From Pachyseris speciosa (Eukaryota > Cnidaria > Anthozoa > Scleractinia > Pachyseridae): a DNA stretch of 64,000 nucleotides. Every line of letters begins with the position of its first letter. Within the stretch, counting starts at the first letter, position 1. Positions 27,369-38,352 of the stretch are shown one piece after another. The DNA lies in contig JAEMWC010000656.1 in the NCBI GenBank assembly GCA_016490735.1, positions 1 to 64,000 of the forward strand. The letters run 5' to 3'. The position numbers and the translations under genes were made by a program. Below the pieces are notes generated by a model that saw only the letters and a list, made by a program, of their open reading frames with translations, had not been told where the DNA came from and made no database searches.

Positions 27369-27416
27369 ATCGCACCGGTAATCGCGAGGTCACGGGTTCG
27401 AACCCCGTTGAAGTCC
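27343..27416 (+). tRNA. tRNA-Thr-like unit 5
   Basis: Identical core, 250 bp after unit 4. Confidence 0.5.
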
Positions 27417-27577
27417 TGAATTTTTTTCAGGCTTCTTTTCGCAATTGCATAAATTGCGTTCACAACTGCGAGGATCATTCTTCATTTGATTTCATTTCCG
27501 CAGTACAGATATGATTCATTTCATATATCATTCACACTCATTTCTTTCACGGGAACTTATTAACCCACAATTGACCT

Positions 27578-27592
<15 letters not shown>

Positions 27593-27618
<26 letters not shown>

Positions 27619-27666
27619 ATCGCACCGGTAATCGCGAGGTCACGGGTTCGAACCCCGTTGAAGTCC
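27593..27666 (+). tRNA. tRNA-Thr-like unit 6
   Basis: Identical core, 250 bp after unit 5. Confidence 0.5.
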
Positions 27667-27737
27667 TGAATTTTTTTCAGGCTTCTTTTCGCAATTGCAT
27701 AAATTGCGTTCACAACTGCGAGGATCATTCTTCATTT

Positions 27738-27750
27738 GAGTATTTTTATT
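27738..27750. repeat. Right 13-bp target-site duplication
   Basis: GAGTATTTTTATT; overlaps the polymerase stop codon at 27746-27748. Confidence 0.6.
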
Positions 27751-30589
27751 CCTGGCAATTTATTTTGTGATGACCATAAGCATAACTGTTGATTCCGTCT
27801 TTTGATATATATCTTTTGTCATCGAAGCAACTGAGTGATACTTTGTTGATTTCATAGCTTCCTAATTGATGGTTTTCACTTCTGATTGTTTTCATTTTAT
27901 GATACATTTGTTTATCATTGAATAGAGTGTCTTTATAATTTTCATGCTTGATTTCATTTTTGATTGTGTTCTTTTTGATTCCTTTTGCTGTTTTTCCTCC
28001 TTTCTGATCATCTTTAATATAGCTATACATCTTCGATCTCAGTCCTACGAATTCACATATTGGGACTCCAGCAGCCTCATCTTTCATCTTACCAATCACT
28101 TTCTTATTGGTCTTGTCGGAGAATGGTGAGCTTTCAGGATAGTCACTGTTATCGAATTTATCTTTATCATTCCAGAAATCCCTGTAGACATCTTCAGCTT
28201 CAATTTCATATGTCAAACTGTCCGTGTCAGTGAAGAGCAGCTTGGCCTTATTACCATACTTTTGTTTAATGTAATTATAATGGAAATAATACATAAGTGT
28301 CTTACTGAGATCAAGAATACACATTCCTACATAAGCCGGCCTGTTTAAAGTTAGTGTTTCTTTGATCTTATGCACTGCTACCAGATTTTCATTGAATATC
28401 TTACTGCTAACATAAGTTGGTTTACTGGCTAATTTCAATAGCTTCTTCTCATCAGTCACCAATCTGACATCTACTCTCTTTCTGAGATTCTCCATGGTTT
28501 TGCCAAATACTGAGTTGTTCATCAACTTGAAAAAGTCTTTCTCAAAGGCATTTTTGGCATTAGTTCTTTTCTGTGTATTGAAATCAATGTACTGTCTCAG
28601 CCAAGGTGATTGTTCGAACTCTAGCACTCTGTGGATTTTTGTCACCTTCAAACCAAGATCTGTGTACAATTGTAGGTTCCTGTAATGCAGAACATACTTC
28701 TCTTTGTTACTCAACGTTGGTATCAGTTTATGTACCAAACCAGTCGATATATTGTATTTCTCTGCTATGTCTTTACAGTAATCTGACAGCATGTCTCCAG
28801 TTACTTTCACCTTCTCTGGTCCAAGCGGGTAATCATTGTGTAGATCATGCAACTCCTGGGTATATTCCAGATCAACTTCCAGAATCAAACCCTTATTGCT
28901 GTCTTCTCTATACTTTGCCAGGTTGAGATTATTCATTTTTTTCTCAGTCATCCATTTGAATCCACCAGTTGGGAGGTATTGGCTCATTGCCCATCCGTAT
29001 AGATTGTTTGCATCAAGATACATGATGTACTTTGAGGGCGCCTTCTCATCATACTTCTTCGTGTATTTATTATTAGCTTTACCGTAACGATTGGCAATAT
29101 AGCTGATACCACCTCGCATACCCTTCTCAATGAACTGGAACATATCAATGTCAGTCATCAATTCCAGTTTAATATCAGTCATCTTCAGCATAGCATCCCA
29201 TGACAAACCAGGAGATGTGAAGTAGTGACACGGATCCAGTTTGTAGTACTCGAGACATGTTCTTCTGAAGTTCTCAAATACATCAGCCAACAGGAGTACG
29301 TCTGTTTTGAGGTACAGATCATGATACTCACACATGTTGTTTAAGGAGAATATATTCCAAACAGTCTGAGCATGTGTGTAGTCTTCATCTGATATATGCG
29401 TATCACTCAGTATGCTATAGAATTCTTCTTTTGAGGGCAGCTTCTGATTGAATTTATCGAAATTATCCATATAGTCATAAGGATAAACACCTTTCTGTGC
29501 CACCAGATTAAGATCATTTCCCTTGAACTCTTGTGAGGTGTATTTTAAGGCTTCTTTTGGTAGATTGCCTACAAGTTTTTCCAAACTAGAGCTCATGAAC
29601 TGGAAACTATTAAGAAATGTTAGGTGATTGCCAAGCATGAAAGCCATATACTTCTCCATATTATTTGGGATAGCATTGATATTCATTTGACAGTCTTCAC
29701 CTTTCTTGTTTTTGTAAGTGTGTTTCTTGACAATGGCTCCAATCTCCTGTATAATAAAATGACTATCATAGCCTCTTAGATTGTGGAATATAACAGGTAT
29801 CTTCACTTCTTCTGGGTTAACTCTAAGTTTCAGGTTACATTCTTGATGAGCTGATCCTCTATACTGGCCAGTAATATGACAATGATCTCGTACTCGAATA
29901 TCTTTGTCAGTGTATTTTTTATCACAAATGTGACATTCTTTGGCTTTTTGGAATTCCTTCTTATCATCTTTTGTCATTTTCAATGGTTTGTTGAATTCTT
30001 TTTTTACAATCTTCTTGCAATATTTAACTTCCTCCAACATAGCTTCCATGAATTTGTACACAGCCTTTTCACCCCTGTATAATGCTACTGGTTTGCTATA
30101 TTTATTATCATAACAACAAACAACTTTGTAACCATATCCACAATCAGTATGCTTCTGATAGGCTTCAGTGTATGATTTATCATTGTTGGGTAGGCAACCG
30201 TGTATTTTTTCAGTGATGGCCTCAAAATCAGCATAGATCACAAATGGTACCTGCTGTTGGTTGTGGAAGTTGTTGAATTTTAGAATATTATCGTCTTTGT
30301 TTGGCATCTTTATTGCTTGTGTGCCATTAACCAGCATACAGTTGTCCTTATGATTATTCAAGACCCTTTCTGAGCTGAAACATTGTAGACAGTGCATGCA
30401 AAAGTGTTTTCTTTCATTGTGCTTTGTCATATTGCGCATTAATATGTTGAAATCTTTGATCAGAACGTAGTGTTTGTTTTCATTTTCTGTGATCAATAGA
30501 AGATTCAAACAGTCTTCATATTTTTCTTTTGAAACGTAAATTGGATTGGGCTTTTCCAAGGCCCGGAGACTTCTTTCTTTATTCTCCAT
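27746..30589 (-). pseudogene. POLB: Protein-primed DNA polymerase B, N-terminally truncated and inverted (copy B)
   Basis: 947 codons open. From NPIYVSKEKYEDCLNLL onward it is co-linear with copy A: finger FCMHCLQCF, exonuclease YADFEA, FHNLRGYDSHF and LKTDVLLLADV, zinc site CHICDKKYTDKD, motif A LDANNLYGWAM, B KLMNNSVFGKTMENL, C FTDTDSL. About 330 N-terminal residues, including the PxxxPR repeats, are gone and replaced by a short unrelated start. The C-terminus gains NCQE from the flanking junction. Orientation is opposite to the rest of copy B. Catalytic motifs look intact, but loss of the N-terminus probably disables it. Confidence 0.85.
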
Positions 30590-30790
30590 AATAACCTAAA
30601 GCGACATGTCTTCAAGTGTTTTTCACATCCCCTGGGTACTTAAAGAGATGACCTTGACCTTGACAGCCATCAATGGGTTACGTGACCTTGACCTTGACAG
30701 CCATCATATGACCTTGACCTTGACCAAGCGGCGGAAATGTGCTGCTACTCCATCATATGGAAAAAATGTGCTAGCTCACCCAAGTGCTAT
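30590..30790. repeat. TGACCTTGACCTTGAC repeats at the copy B boundary
   Basis: TGACCTTGACCTTGACAGCC occurs twice, and a third TGACCTTGACCTTGACC follows, between 30649 and 30725. No gene seen. TGACCTTGA is the reverse complement of the monomeric nuclear-receptor site TCAAGGTCA; this may be coincidence in a simple repeat. Confidence 0.6.
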
Positions 30791-30791
30791 A

Positions 30792-31110
30792 CTACTGTTT
30801 AAGTAGTTCGTAGATCTCTTTGTCCTTAACAAGTGCGTCCATTTTGTCATGATTGTCTTTCTTGTCCTTAACAACGGTAACTGGTCTTTTGTCGGCGGGA
30901 AGTACAACATTGTCATTGTTGTTTATAAGTCGTTTAAGTGCTTGTCGTTCGTCTCTAGTTACGTTGTTGTCTGTGAGAGAGGCTGATTGAATCTTAGAAG
31001 CTATTCTGCTTGTGATGGTATCCTTGGTCGGTTCTGATAGCTCTCTTTGACGAGAGAGGGCTGCCTCAATACTGGATACAATATCCTCGGTCGGAACACG
31101 TTCAGGCGTC
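30792..31110 (-). pseudogene. Penelope-like retroelement fragment (pre-RT region)
   Basis: Minus-strand peptide with RQALKRLINNNDNVVLPADK, then RPVTVVKDK and KEIYELL. The LPADKG-x-TVV pattern followed by a Tyr/Leu segment is typical of the region just before the RT of Penelope-like elements. It stops at TAA 30792; the RT itself is absent. The N-terminal 40 residues of the open frame belong to the neighbouring repeat. Confidence 0.5.
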
Positions 31111-31678
31111 ACTGAGACAAGGTTTAAACTAGAGCAAATTGTTCCGGATTCGGGATGAATCCGATACGTTTTAGTACCGGATTCGTTTTGCCGTTTACAT
31201 ATAAGTGGACGAATCGGAAACAAAAACTCCCCGGTTTGGTCATGTTTCCGGAGATTTTGAATTGAGAAGTTTGAATCCGAAACCTTTTCAATTCAGAGAG
31301 GTTAGTCGTGTAAACGATTTGAAAGGCCGAACCGGATATTTTCTTGCCTTTGATGGGTACCAAGCTGCCAGCTTTGTAACCATTCTATCAGGAATGTTCC
31401 CGGAGTTATCCACGTGTGTAAACGATTAGGAATCCGGATACCCATTCAGTGTAAATGTTGTGGTTCAATTTTATCCTTGGTTCACTTTTTATTTCCCCTG
31501 TTTTGTAGTCATTATCATACATTACCATACACAAGAACAAAAGACAATAAAAATTGAACCAAGAATAAAATTGAACTACAACATAAACGCCCACGAATCC
31601 GATAACTCAAAAATTGATGAATCCGTAAACATTTATGAATCCGAAATAATATCCTCTAGTGTAAACCTAGTCTGAGTA
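31111..31678. mobile_element. MITE-like element rich in GAATCCG motifs
   Basis: Imperfect terminal inverted repeats GAGACAAGGTTTAAACTAGA near 31114 and CTCTAGTGTAAACCTAGTCT near 31655. Many GGATTC/GAATCC motifs inside. An inner imperfect hairpin has arms at about 31458-31490 and 31546-31580 (TTCAATTTTATCCTTGG and its complement). No coding capacity. Confidence 0.5.
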
Positions 31679-32041
31679 CAGTCGAACCTCGATTATCTGG
31701 ACTTCTCGATTATCCGGACCATTTATTTTCGTGAATATTAATATGGTATGATGAAGATTCCTAGAACACTATTCTTTTGAATTCGTTTTAATTTAGGCAC
31801 TGAAAAGTGCCTTTAAAACGGCTTGGTTTTCCTTTCAAACGTCGCCGGAATTTCTAAGCGCTGGCACGCATTTTAAGTACAGTGCATTCAATTGAGTTCT
31901 GATTGGCTGAGACTTGTTTTGTTGTCAAGTGAAACTTTGGTTTCCTAATGAATTCGTGTTTATCTAATTAATATTTATATTTTCGATTATCCGGACTATT
32001 CACTCCAGCCCCGTTGAGTCCGGATAATCGAGGTTTGACTT
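31679..32041. mobile_element. pogo/Tigger-type MITE with TA duplication
   Basis: Left end CAGTCGAACCTCGATTATC (31679-31697), right end GATAATCGAGGTTTGACTT (to 32041), flanked by TA on both sides. Inner CGATTATCCGGAC repeats near both ends. TA target and CAGT-type termini are those of Tc1/mariner pogo-like elements. 363 bp, no ORF. Confidence 0.65.
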
Positions 32042-32661
32042 TATTTAAGTCCGTAAGAGAGTACCTGAGTTTCAGTCTTGTCTAAGGGACGGGAAGAGAT
32101 ATTGCTGACCTAGCTGGCATCTGTTTTGTGTCGTATTTTTTTTTTTAGAACGTTATAGTCGCGTTAGTTTTTGTTTTGTTTTAGTGCGGCATTGTTCACT
32201 TGTCCAAAACTAATTCTCGATAAGAGAAAGTGATAAGCTTGGTGAAACAGAAAAGCCCGCTGACCTTCGAATAGAAAAAAGCTAAGCTTAGAAAGGCAAT
32301 TTTTGGCGTTTCGAGGTCACATATTTCGAGGAAAAAGCTTGAGCAGATGCGTGCTTACTGTGACTGACAGATGTGTGACTTGAAGTCTACTCAGAATTTT
32401 AAATGCTTACGGTTTCATACAACATCAAGTTAGTTAGTAGATACAAGTTGAACAATCAGATCAACGACCAGAGTACTTATACCATTCACTGACGTTACAC
32501 AAATCACTTGACTCTCATGACTTCTGCTCAGGTGATCGAAACGTCAGTCAATGTCATTTCAAACACGGTCCTTCTCAGGACTACACTCACCCGGACGATC
32601 GAACTTCTCTTAGTTACGACATGACTCCTGGTTTCAAACCATTTACGCATGAGTTTAAAGG
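32042..32661. other. No recognisable feature
   Basis: About 620 bp. No supported ORF, repeat or RNA found by eye. Confidence 0.4.
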
Positions 32662-33693
32662 CTGGTTTCCATATGATCGCAGACGATCGCGGATCGCACA
32701 TCGCAAAAAGTTCTGCGACCGTCTGCGATCATATGGCAACACACTTCTGCGATCGTCTTCGATCCTGCGATCACGATCGCAGACGATCGCAGAAGATAGA
32801 ACCATGTTCTATCTTCTGCGATCGCCTGCGATCATATGGAAACCAAAGTTCTGTGATCTGCGATCGAGACCTATCCCATAATATTTGTAATTCCGACAAC
32901 CCGCGTGTACATTTGAAATTTCCGCTGACCGAATTGTATGGATACAGCGCTCTTAAATAAGGTGTGTTTTGCTAGCACACCTTGTGAGTTTCCTAACACA
33001 TCAAGGTGTGTAGTGGTGACACACCTTTTCACTGTTCTATTTCACTGTTTAAAGAAACACACCAAGGCGTGTAAGAAAACACAGAAGGTGTGTAATAATT
33101 ACACACCTTCTGCGTTTATTAATAACACACCTTAAGATCAGTTTAAACACACCACAAATTAATGAGATGCAAATGTTCTTCAACTGTAGAAATCTGCCAG
33201 AGCTATCATAACACACCTTTAATGGCAACACACCTTGGCTATTTTAGTGCATAATTAATTCAATATTTCCAATATTTTGTCAGGGGTGAACCTAACACAT
33301 TTTCAACTCATCCTAAATCACCTAACTTATACGAAGACAATTTTTCTCCTCAGTATCAGTAAATATTGTTGATTATTAAATTTCCAACCTCAGATAGTGC
33401 ATTTCTAGCTTTCTGATTGGCTCACTAAATCTCGGTTATCACTATACCGTAGTTTGACCTCATATGGAAAATGATCACGCCAAGTGTTTTTTCATATCAA
33501 CTTAATTCCGGTCGTTTTGTAAAATTAAAATAGAAATCAATAAAATTCATCTGCAATTTCCAAGTATCCATTCCAAACGTTCAGAATTTGATCAGGAAAT
33601 TTAATAAAGCAATTACGCTATTAGCGCATGTTGGATATGAGATTGTTTATAGCCAACTTGCTGCTATGTGCCTCGTTGGCTATTTACATACCT

Positions 33694-33849
33694 CTTACTA
33701 ACCGAGTTCGAGGTCCTTACTGTAAGTTACGGACTGAGTGTTTTCCTGCGGATTTATGGCCCAAGTGCGAAGCGCGCGGGCCATGAATCAACGAGAAAAA
33801 ACGAGGATCCGTAACTTACAGTACGGACCGAGAAAACGAGGTTAGTAAG
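33694..33849. mobile_element. Fold-back MITE
   Basis: Termini CTTACTAACC and GGTTAGTAAG; inner arms TACTGTAAGTTACGGA and TCCGTAACTTACAGTA. 156 bp, nearly all self-complementary. Confidence 0.65.
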
Positions 33850-34523
33850 ATGTTTAATTTATTATATCTCTTAGGTTAATCGGGGGCGCGCTTTCAAATT
33901 TAGCGGGCCATACAGTAAAAGACGGCCTCGAAATTGACCAATCACAGATCTCGCACTAACTGAGAGACCATGTCCAAAGCTGTCTGAGTTATCTTCGCAT
34001 TTTCCCTTGCACGTGATAGGAACGTTGCAGCCTGGCTACCCGAATCTGACCGTGTTCTATCTTCGTCAAATTCTTGCTCTACATTTTCTTCATAAACAGA
34101 GTCATCATCATGTTCGAGTCATGTCCGTCTCCTTATGTTCTCGCTTGTAATGCCTTTGCAGACTATTCACTTTCGAAAAAGACATTTCACAATTTGAACA
34201 ATAAACCAAAAATTTAGGCTCGTTGGAGTGGAACTTGATCAAGTGTTTAAAAAAATAATCGCTTTCATTACACTACAGCTGTAGTTACACTCTGAAGTCG
34301 CAGTTGCCGATCGGCAGCCATTTTGGAAATAACTTGATCCCAGATTACCTCGTCCCAAATGGTCACATGATCCTTCTTAACCAATGGTAGAGAACAATAG
34401 TCAACGTGGCGTCCTTCGCTTCCTGAGTTGACTGAAAGCGCGACATTTCAAATACTCGAAGTATTGGCGTGGTTTTCTTCTTCAGAAAACGAGTTCCAAC
34501 ACGACATCAGCTTCAAGACAGTA

Positions 34524-34800
34524 ATGGATCTGAAAAGTTTCACGACAGAACAACTTATTACTCCTTTTAAAGGGAGAAATGTGCCGCAAGAAGCCCTTGA
34601 CCTGGTGAGAGGTATGTAAAGTTCGTTGAAACGTCAGTCGAATATATCAGTGCGAATACCTTCGGTTTTCTTCAAGTTTAAGTTAAATTCGGTCATTTTT
34701 TCTTTTAGATAACGATATTGATAAATCCACCTACTTTTGCTGAGAGACGATATAGACGAATTTATGGCGGTCGTTCCGAAGTTAGTTAAAGCTGGAACTG
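34524..34800 (+). pseudogene. Decayed SAM-like domain, two exons
   Basis: Exon 1 (34524-34611) reads MDLKSFTTEQLI to QEALDLVR and ends at a GTATGT donor. Exon 2 starts after TTTTAG at 34709 in matching phase (DNDIDKS) but hits a stop; one or two bases later another frame gives LLRDDIDEFMAVVPKL. Spliced, the order resembles SAM-domain N-termini (helix, then N-x-IDG, then hydrophobic helix). A small indel has broken it. Family call is tentative. Confidence 0.35.
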
Positions 34801-36077
34801 TGGAATGCCGGAACGCCGGAATACTTAATCCCGGAACGGTGTGTAATTGCATGAAAATTAAAGGTGATTGTCATTTATTGTTTTTCATTATTTTGTTTTT
34901 ATTGTTATTTCATCTGGGCCTAACGCAAGGGACATTACAACGTCTAAAAAATGTCTGCCTTTTTATTGAAACTGAAATCATTGCTATTGATGCTGAAGTT
35001 TGGAGAAGAAATAAATCAGCTGAATAATAGAAATAATTTGCTGTTATATACACAAATACTGGTTCACTGTACCTGGCCTGGTATGAAGGCGCCGGTTTTA
35101 TCGTTGGCTGTTGTGTTTACGCAGTCAGAAGGAAGCGACCAACGGCAACCAGAAGTGCACTTTTTACATACCAGAGCAGTGGTTTCCCCCAAATTTTAAA
35201 ACAAATTGTATCAAATAAAGTAAAGACACCTAAAAAGGGAAAGCACCTCACTTCTAGTTGCCATCTGTCACTCAAAAAGGCTGTTGCAAGCTTAAGTTGT
35301 TACTGCGCCCTTCAATAACCTGCAACATGTATCTCATATAACATTCTGTCTTAGTACTGTGACTGAGGGTATTCAGAAACAGTTGATGGACCGTTGAAAC
35401 GGAAACCAAAGAAAAACTGCATCGAATTCTGCGAATGAGAAAACATGATGTCATCCCTTGAATCGTTCGGCTACAAAATGGCAGTGAAGAACAAAAGCGT
35501 TGACATACCTCGCATATTATTAAAGGACGCAGTAAAATGAGAACGCAAATATGTTTCTCGTGGCTGTTATATTGTTACAGTGATGCTTTTGCATATTTCA
35601 TTTTTTTCATTTAAACAATAAATTGATTAGTATTTAGAGTACATGATTAAATCCTGTTTTGTTGAAATGTTTTTTCGGCGGTTGTTTTAAAAATTTATTT
35701 GCTCAGGAGGGTATAAAGGTCGCTAAATTGAACCATATTGAAGCACACTTTCAATAATTCTTCATTCCATGCAATTACACACCGTTCTGGGTTTAAGTAT
35801 TCCAGCATTCCACCGTTCTGGGTTTAAGTACTTGCCGTCTGATTTGGAAAGCAGGTTGATTTCTATTTTCCTTCATCTCAGATTACTTATAATGTGAAAG
35901 AATGGTTATGGAAAAAGTCAAATTGGTTTGAAAATTTCAGAACTAATACCAATGTTTTCCCACAACATGTTTGCATTAATTGTGTCCCTTGGGTATCCCA
36001 TAATATTTTTGTCCACATAATAGAATTCAAGATGGCCGTCGTATCTGGAAAAGGGTCTATTATTGATATTAATCATT
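34801..36077. other. No supported gene; one short duplication
   Basis: ACCGTTCTGGGTTTAAGTA occurs twice in the interval 35780-35835. Otherwise nothing recognised. Confidence 0.35.
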
Positions 36078-36520
36078 AGTATATACTAAAACAGTGGATA
36101 GCGTTGAAGGTGCGAGTTTCGTGCTCCCTTGTGTGATTTTTGAAAAAATGGCGTCCCGGTTTGCATCCGTGACAAGCAAAGATATCATCCAAATTAACGA
36201 CGAAGCAGTCCCTGAAAACACAATGAAAGCGACTAAATTTGGTTTGGCCTTGTTTACAGATATGGTTTATGTTTTTAACCCGAAGTTTATCGATAAAAAC
36301 CAGTGAGAAAGGTTTTGTTTACAAATGCAAATTAATCTTGCATAACCTCACTTGTTCACTTTAAAACCAAAGTTGAATGATATCTTTTACAGAATGGAGA
36401 ATGGTTTCAAATACTGTTTCAGTCCTTTGCGCGCGGGAAAATTTTGCGATCGTTGCTGGAATATATGAATTAAAATCAATTTTCTGTGGAGTATATTATC
36501 TCACTGTTTTAGTATATACT
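36078..36520. mobile_element. 443-bp element with 19-bp TIRs
   Basis: AGTATATACTAAAACAGTG at 36078-36096 and its exact reverse complement at 36502-36520. It encloses the short exon at 36148-36302. Confidence 0.6.
36148..36302 (+). CDS. First exon of an unidentified (KIAA1958/Crypton-like?) protein
   Basis: ATG-initiated exon reading MASRFASVTSKDIIQINDEA, then VPENTMKATKFGLALF, ending at a consensus GTGAGA donor (36303). The pattern of a short acidic start followed by PENT-x-KATK resembles N-termini of KIAA1958/DUF3504 (Crypton-derived) proteins. The next exon was not identified with confidence; its phase does not fit the 36813 exon. Confidence 0.35.
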
Positions 36521-36812
36521 AAAACAACTATTCGCCTCAGTGTCGGCTAGCGGTGGCTCGCCGCTTTGTGGCTCGCTAAATATCCACCACTAGCCACCTC
36601 CACTTCGTTGTATAGTTGTTAAATATTGGCAGCCAGAGAATGAATTGGGAAGCTTCTATTGAAACTCCTGGTGTTATAAACACATATCGTGATGATGTAC
36701 AGTTGTATGTAGAGAGTTTGACAAGGATCCCAGCTCATGTGGAGCCTTGTATTGTATTGAATTTTTGCAAGTTTAAATTTTTTGTCAACTAGTGTATTTC
36801 TCATCTCCTCAG

Positions 36813-37010
36813 GTTTGGTCTAAGCTGTGGCACATACTTGGGAATAACTGTGTGATAGGAGCTGAAGACCATTTATTCAGTGGTCTCGGAGTCATTCTAA
36901 ATCTAGGCGGCGAGAAATTGACAAACACAGAAGTGGTTGGTGCAATAAAATTCATTCAGCAGCGGACCAAAAGAAAAAGTAGCAGCCAAGATGTGTTTAA
37001 ATTTCAAGAT
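36813..37010 (+). CDS. Internal exon of an unidentified host-like gene
   Basis: Bounded by CTCCTCAG acceptor and GTGAGT donor; 198 nt, exactly 66 codons in phase 0, starting VWSKLWHILGNN and ending DVFKFQD. It joins in frame to the exon at 37882. No domain recognised. Confidence 0.45.
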
Positions 37011-37019
37011 GTGAGTATA

Positions 37020-37020
<1 letters not shown>

Positions 37021-37058
<38 letters not shown>
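37021..37058. repeat. (ATT)n microsatellite
   Basis: Uninterrupted ATT repeat in the intron after the 36813 exon. Confidence 0.9.
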
Positions 37059-37149
37059 GGCATAAGGTTTTATTATTTCATTTGTAAACATTGCAGGTTA
37101 CATCCAGGTATAATATTATACATACACCAAGGGAATATAACCAGTCATG

Positions 37150-37570
37150 TAATGGAATTAAAGCATTTTCCATTTTCTGCATAATATGTGCACCTCCCAA
37201 CAATGCTATTTTCTGAAGTATCTTAAGGTACTCGCTCACCCCCCTTTTTAAACACCCCGAGTGCTCCAGTTACCACTGGTACAGTCCTAGTTTTCATCTC
37301 CCTTTTAGATACTTCGATTTCCAGGTCTTTGTATTTTGAAAGCTTATTATTATTATCCTGGCCATTCCTAATAGCGTAGTTTTCTGTAACAGTCCAATTC
37401 TAACCCTAATCGCCAGTTTTCAATCCATTGTTTAAGTTTCTTTTAACACTTCCAAGGGCCCCTACAACAGTCAGTGCCACATCCATGTTTTTCATACCCC
37501 ACATTCTTCTACTTTCTCCCTTCAAATCCTGATATTTTTCAACTTTTCAAATTCCTTTTCATGTACCTTA
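37150..37570 (-). pseudogene. Two fragments of a LINE-type protein C-terminus
   Basis: Minus-strand peptides KYKDLEIEVSKREMKTRT...VPVVTGALGVFKKG (37230-37340), LQKIALLGGAHIM (near 37200), and KYQDLKGESRRMWGMKN (37480-37560). They match the same motif string as the longer ORF at 52558-52821, so two decayed copies lie here in one orientation. Probably the 3' end of a retrotransposon ORF, tied to ATT repeats. Confidence 0.45.
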
Positions 37571-37619
37571 CTGTTTCCCCAGGAATGATGTCCACAATTA
37601 CACATTAATTTTGTTCTCC

Positions 37620-37660
37620 TTAATATTATTAATATTATTATTATTATTATTATTTATCAT
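37620..37660. repeat. (ATT)n-like microsatellite
   Basis: Interrupted ATT/TAT repeat. Confidence 0.8.
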
Positions 37661-37881
37661 TTTTATTCAACCATAATTGTATGGCAGAACAAGCTCAAAA
37701 TTATTCATAATGGCTTCTTTTATTGTTTCCATAGATGCATATCACAACTTGTGGTTGTCTTCTCAAGACACTGTTTTCCAACCATGGTGTAATTTATTAC
37801 ATGTATGTGGCCAATGATTGGAGCAATGTCTTGGTATTTTGATTTTGATTAACTAAGGTATCTCTTCTCTCTTCTTTTCAG

Positions 37882-38142
37882 CCGACAACACCACCAGACA
37901 AGCTGTTTAAGGACAAGCGTGTGGAGTATTTCTTTGTCTGCATAGGAACTAGCAAGGAAGTTGACCAAGTTTTTGTCTGTGGAGAAGACCAAGCCTTTGT
38001 TGAAAGTGATTGTGACCTTATAAAAGAATTGGTTGATTTGATTTCTTCTTATTATGGTTTTTTATTTATTTTAAACAACCCCAGAGTATTTCAGGCGTTC
38101 TTCACTTTTTGCAAGAGATTGTATTACTACGGTACAAAGTGA
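37882..38142 (+). CDS. Terminal exon of the unidentified host-like gene
   Basis: Follows a CTTCTTTTCAG acceptor, continues in phase 0 from the 36813 exon: PTTPPDKLFKDKRVEYFFVC, later VDQVFVCGEDQAF, stop at 38140-38142. A polyadenylation signal AATAAA lies at 38347-38352, before the right-hand motif cluster of the 6.1-kb element. No domain recognised. Confidence 0.45.
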   Translation, partial: PTTPPDKLFKDKRVEYFFVCIGTSKEVDQVFVCGEDQAFVESDCDLIKELVDLISSYYGFLFILNNPRVFQAFFTFCKRLYYYGTK

Positions 38143-38346
38143 CAATGAATTGAAAGGAACCAAGTTTGCCAGCTCAAATTGCCAGCTCAAATTTTGTGAA
38201 GTTATACAGAATTAAATATGTGACTGATCATCGCAGTTATGATCATTAATCCGCAGTTGAAATATATGGTTTTCATATATTCATTGTCATTTTTACAGAA
38301 TTGTTGTTTTTAATTTTTTGTATATAAAGAGTGTTTTTAGAACGTC

Positions 38347-38352
38347 AATAAA
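38347..38352 (+). terminator. AATAAA polyadenylation signal
   Basis: 205 nt after the stop of the terminal exon at 37882-38142. Confidence 0.5.

Larger units (their letters stand above)
26247..27737. repeat. Array of six tRNA-Thr-like units, 3 + 3 inverted
   Basis: Each unit of about 250 bp has a tRNA-like core, a short hairpin tail (CCTGAAAAA...TTCAGG), the CGCAATTTATGCAATTGCG palindrome and GATCCTCGCAGTTGTGAAC. Units start at 26247, 26500 and 26751 in one orientation, then switch near 26960 to three inverted units. Near-identity implies recent amplification. Related decayed units occur at 40,484-41,220 and 60,180-60,290. Confidence 0.8.

Noticed and set aside
26369..27666. Six functional tRNA-Thr genes
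   Set aside because: U33 is replaced by C and the anticodon stem carries an extra base; the units behave as a SINE-type repeat.
26247..27737. CRISPR array
   Set aside because: Repeats of 250 bp with no spacers, eukaryotic context.
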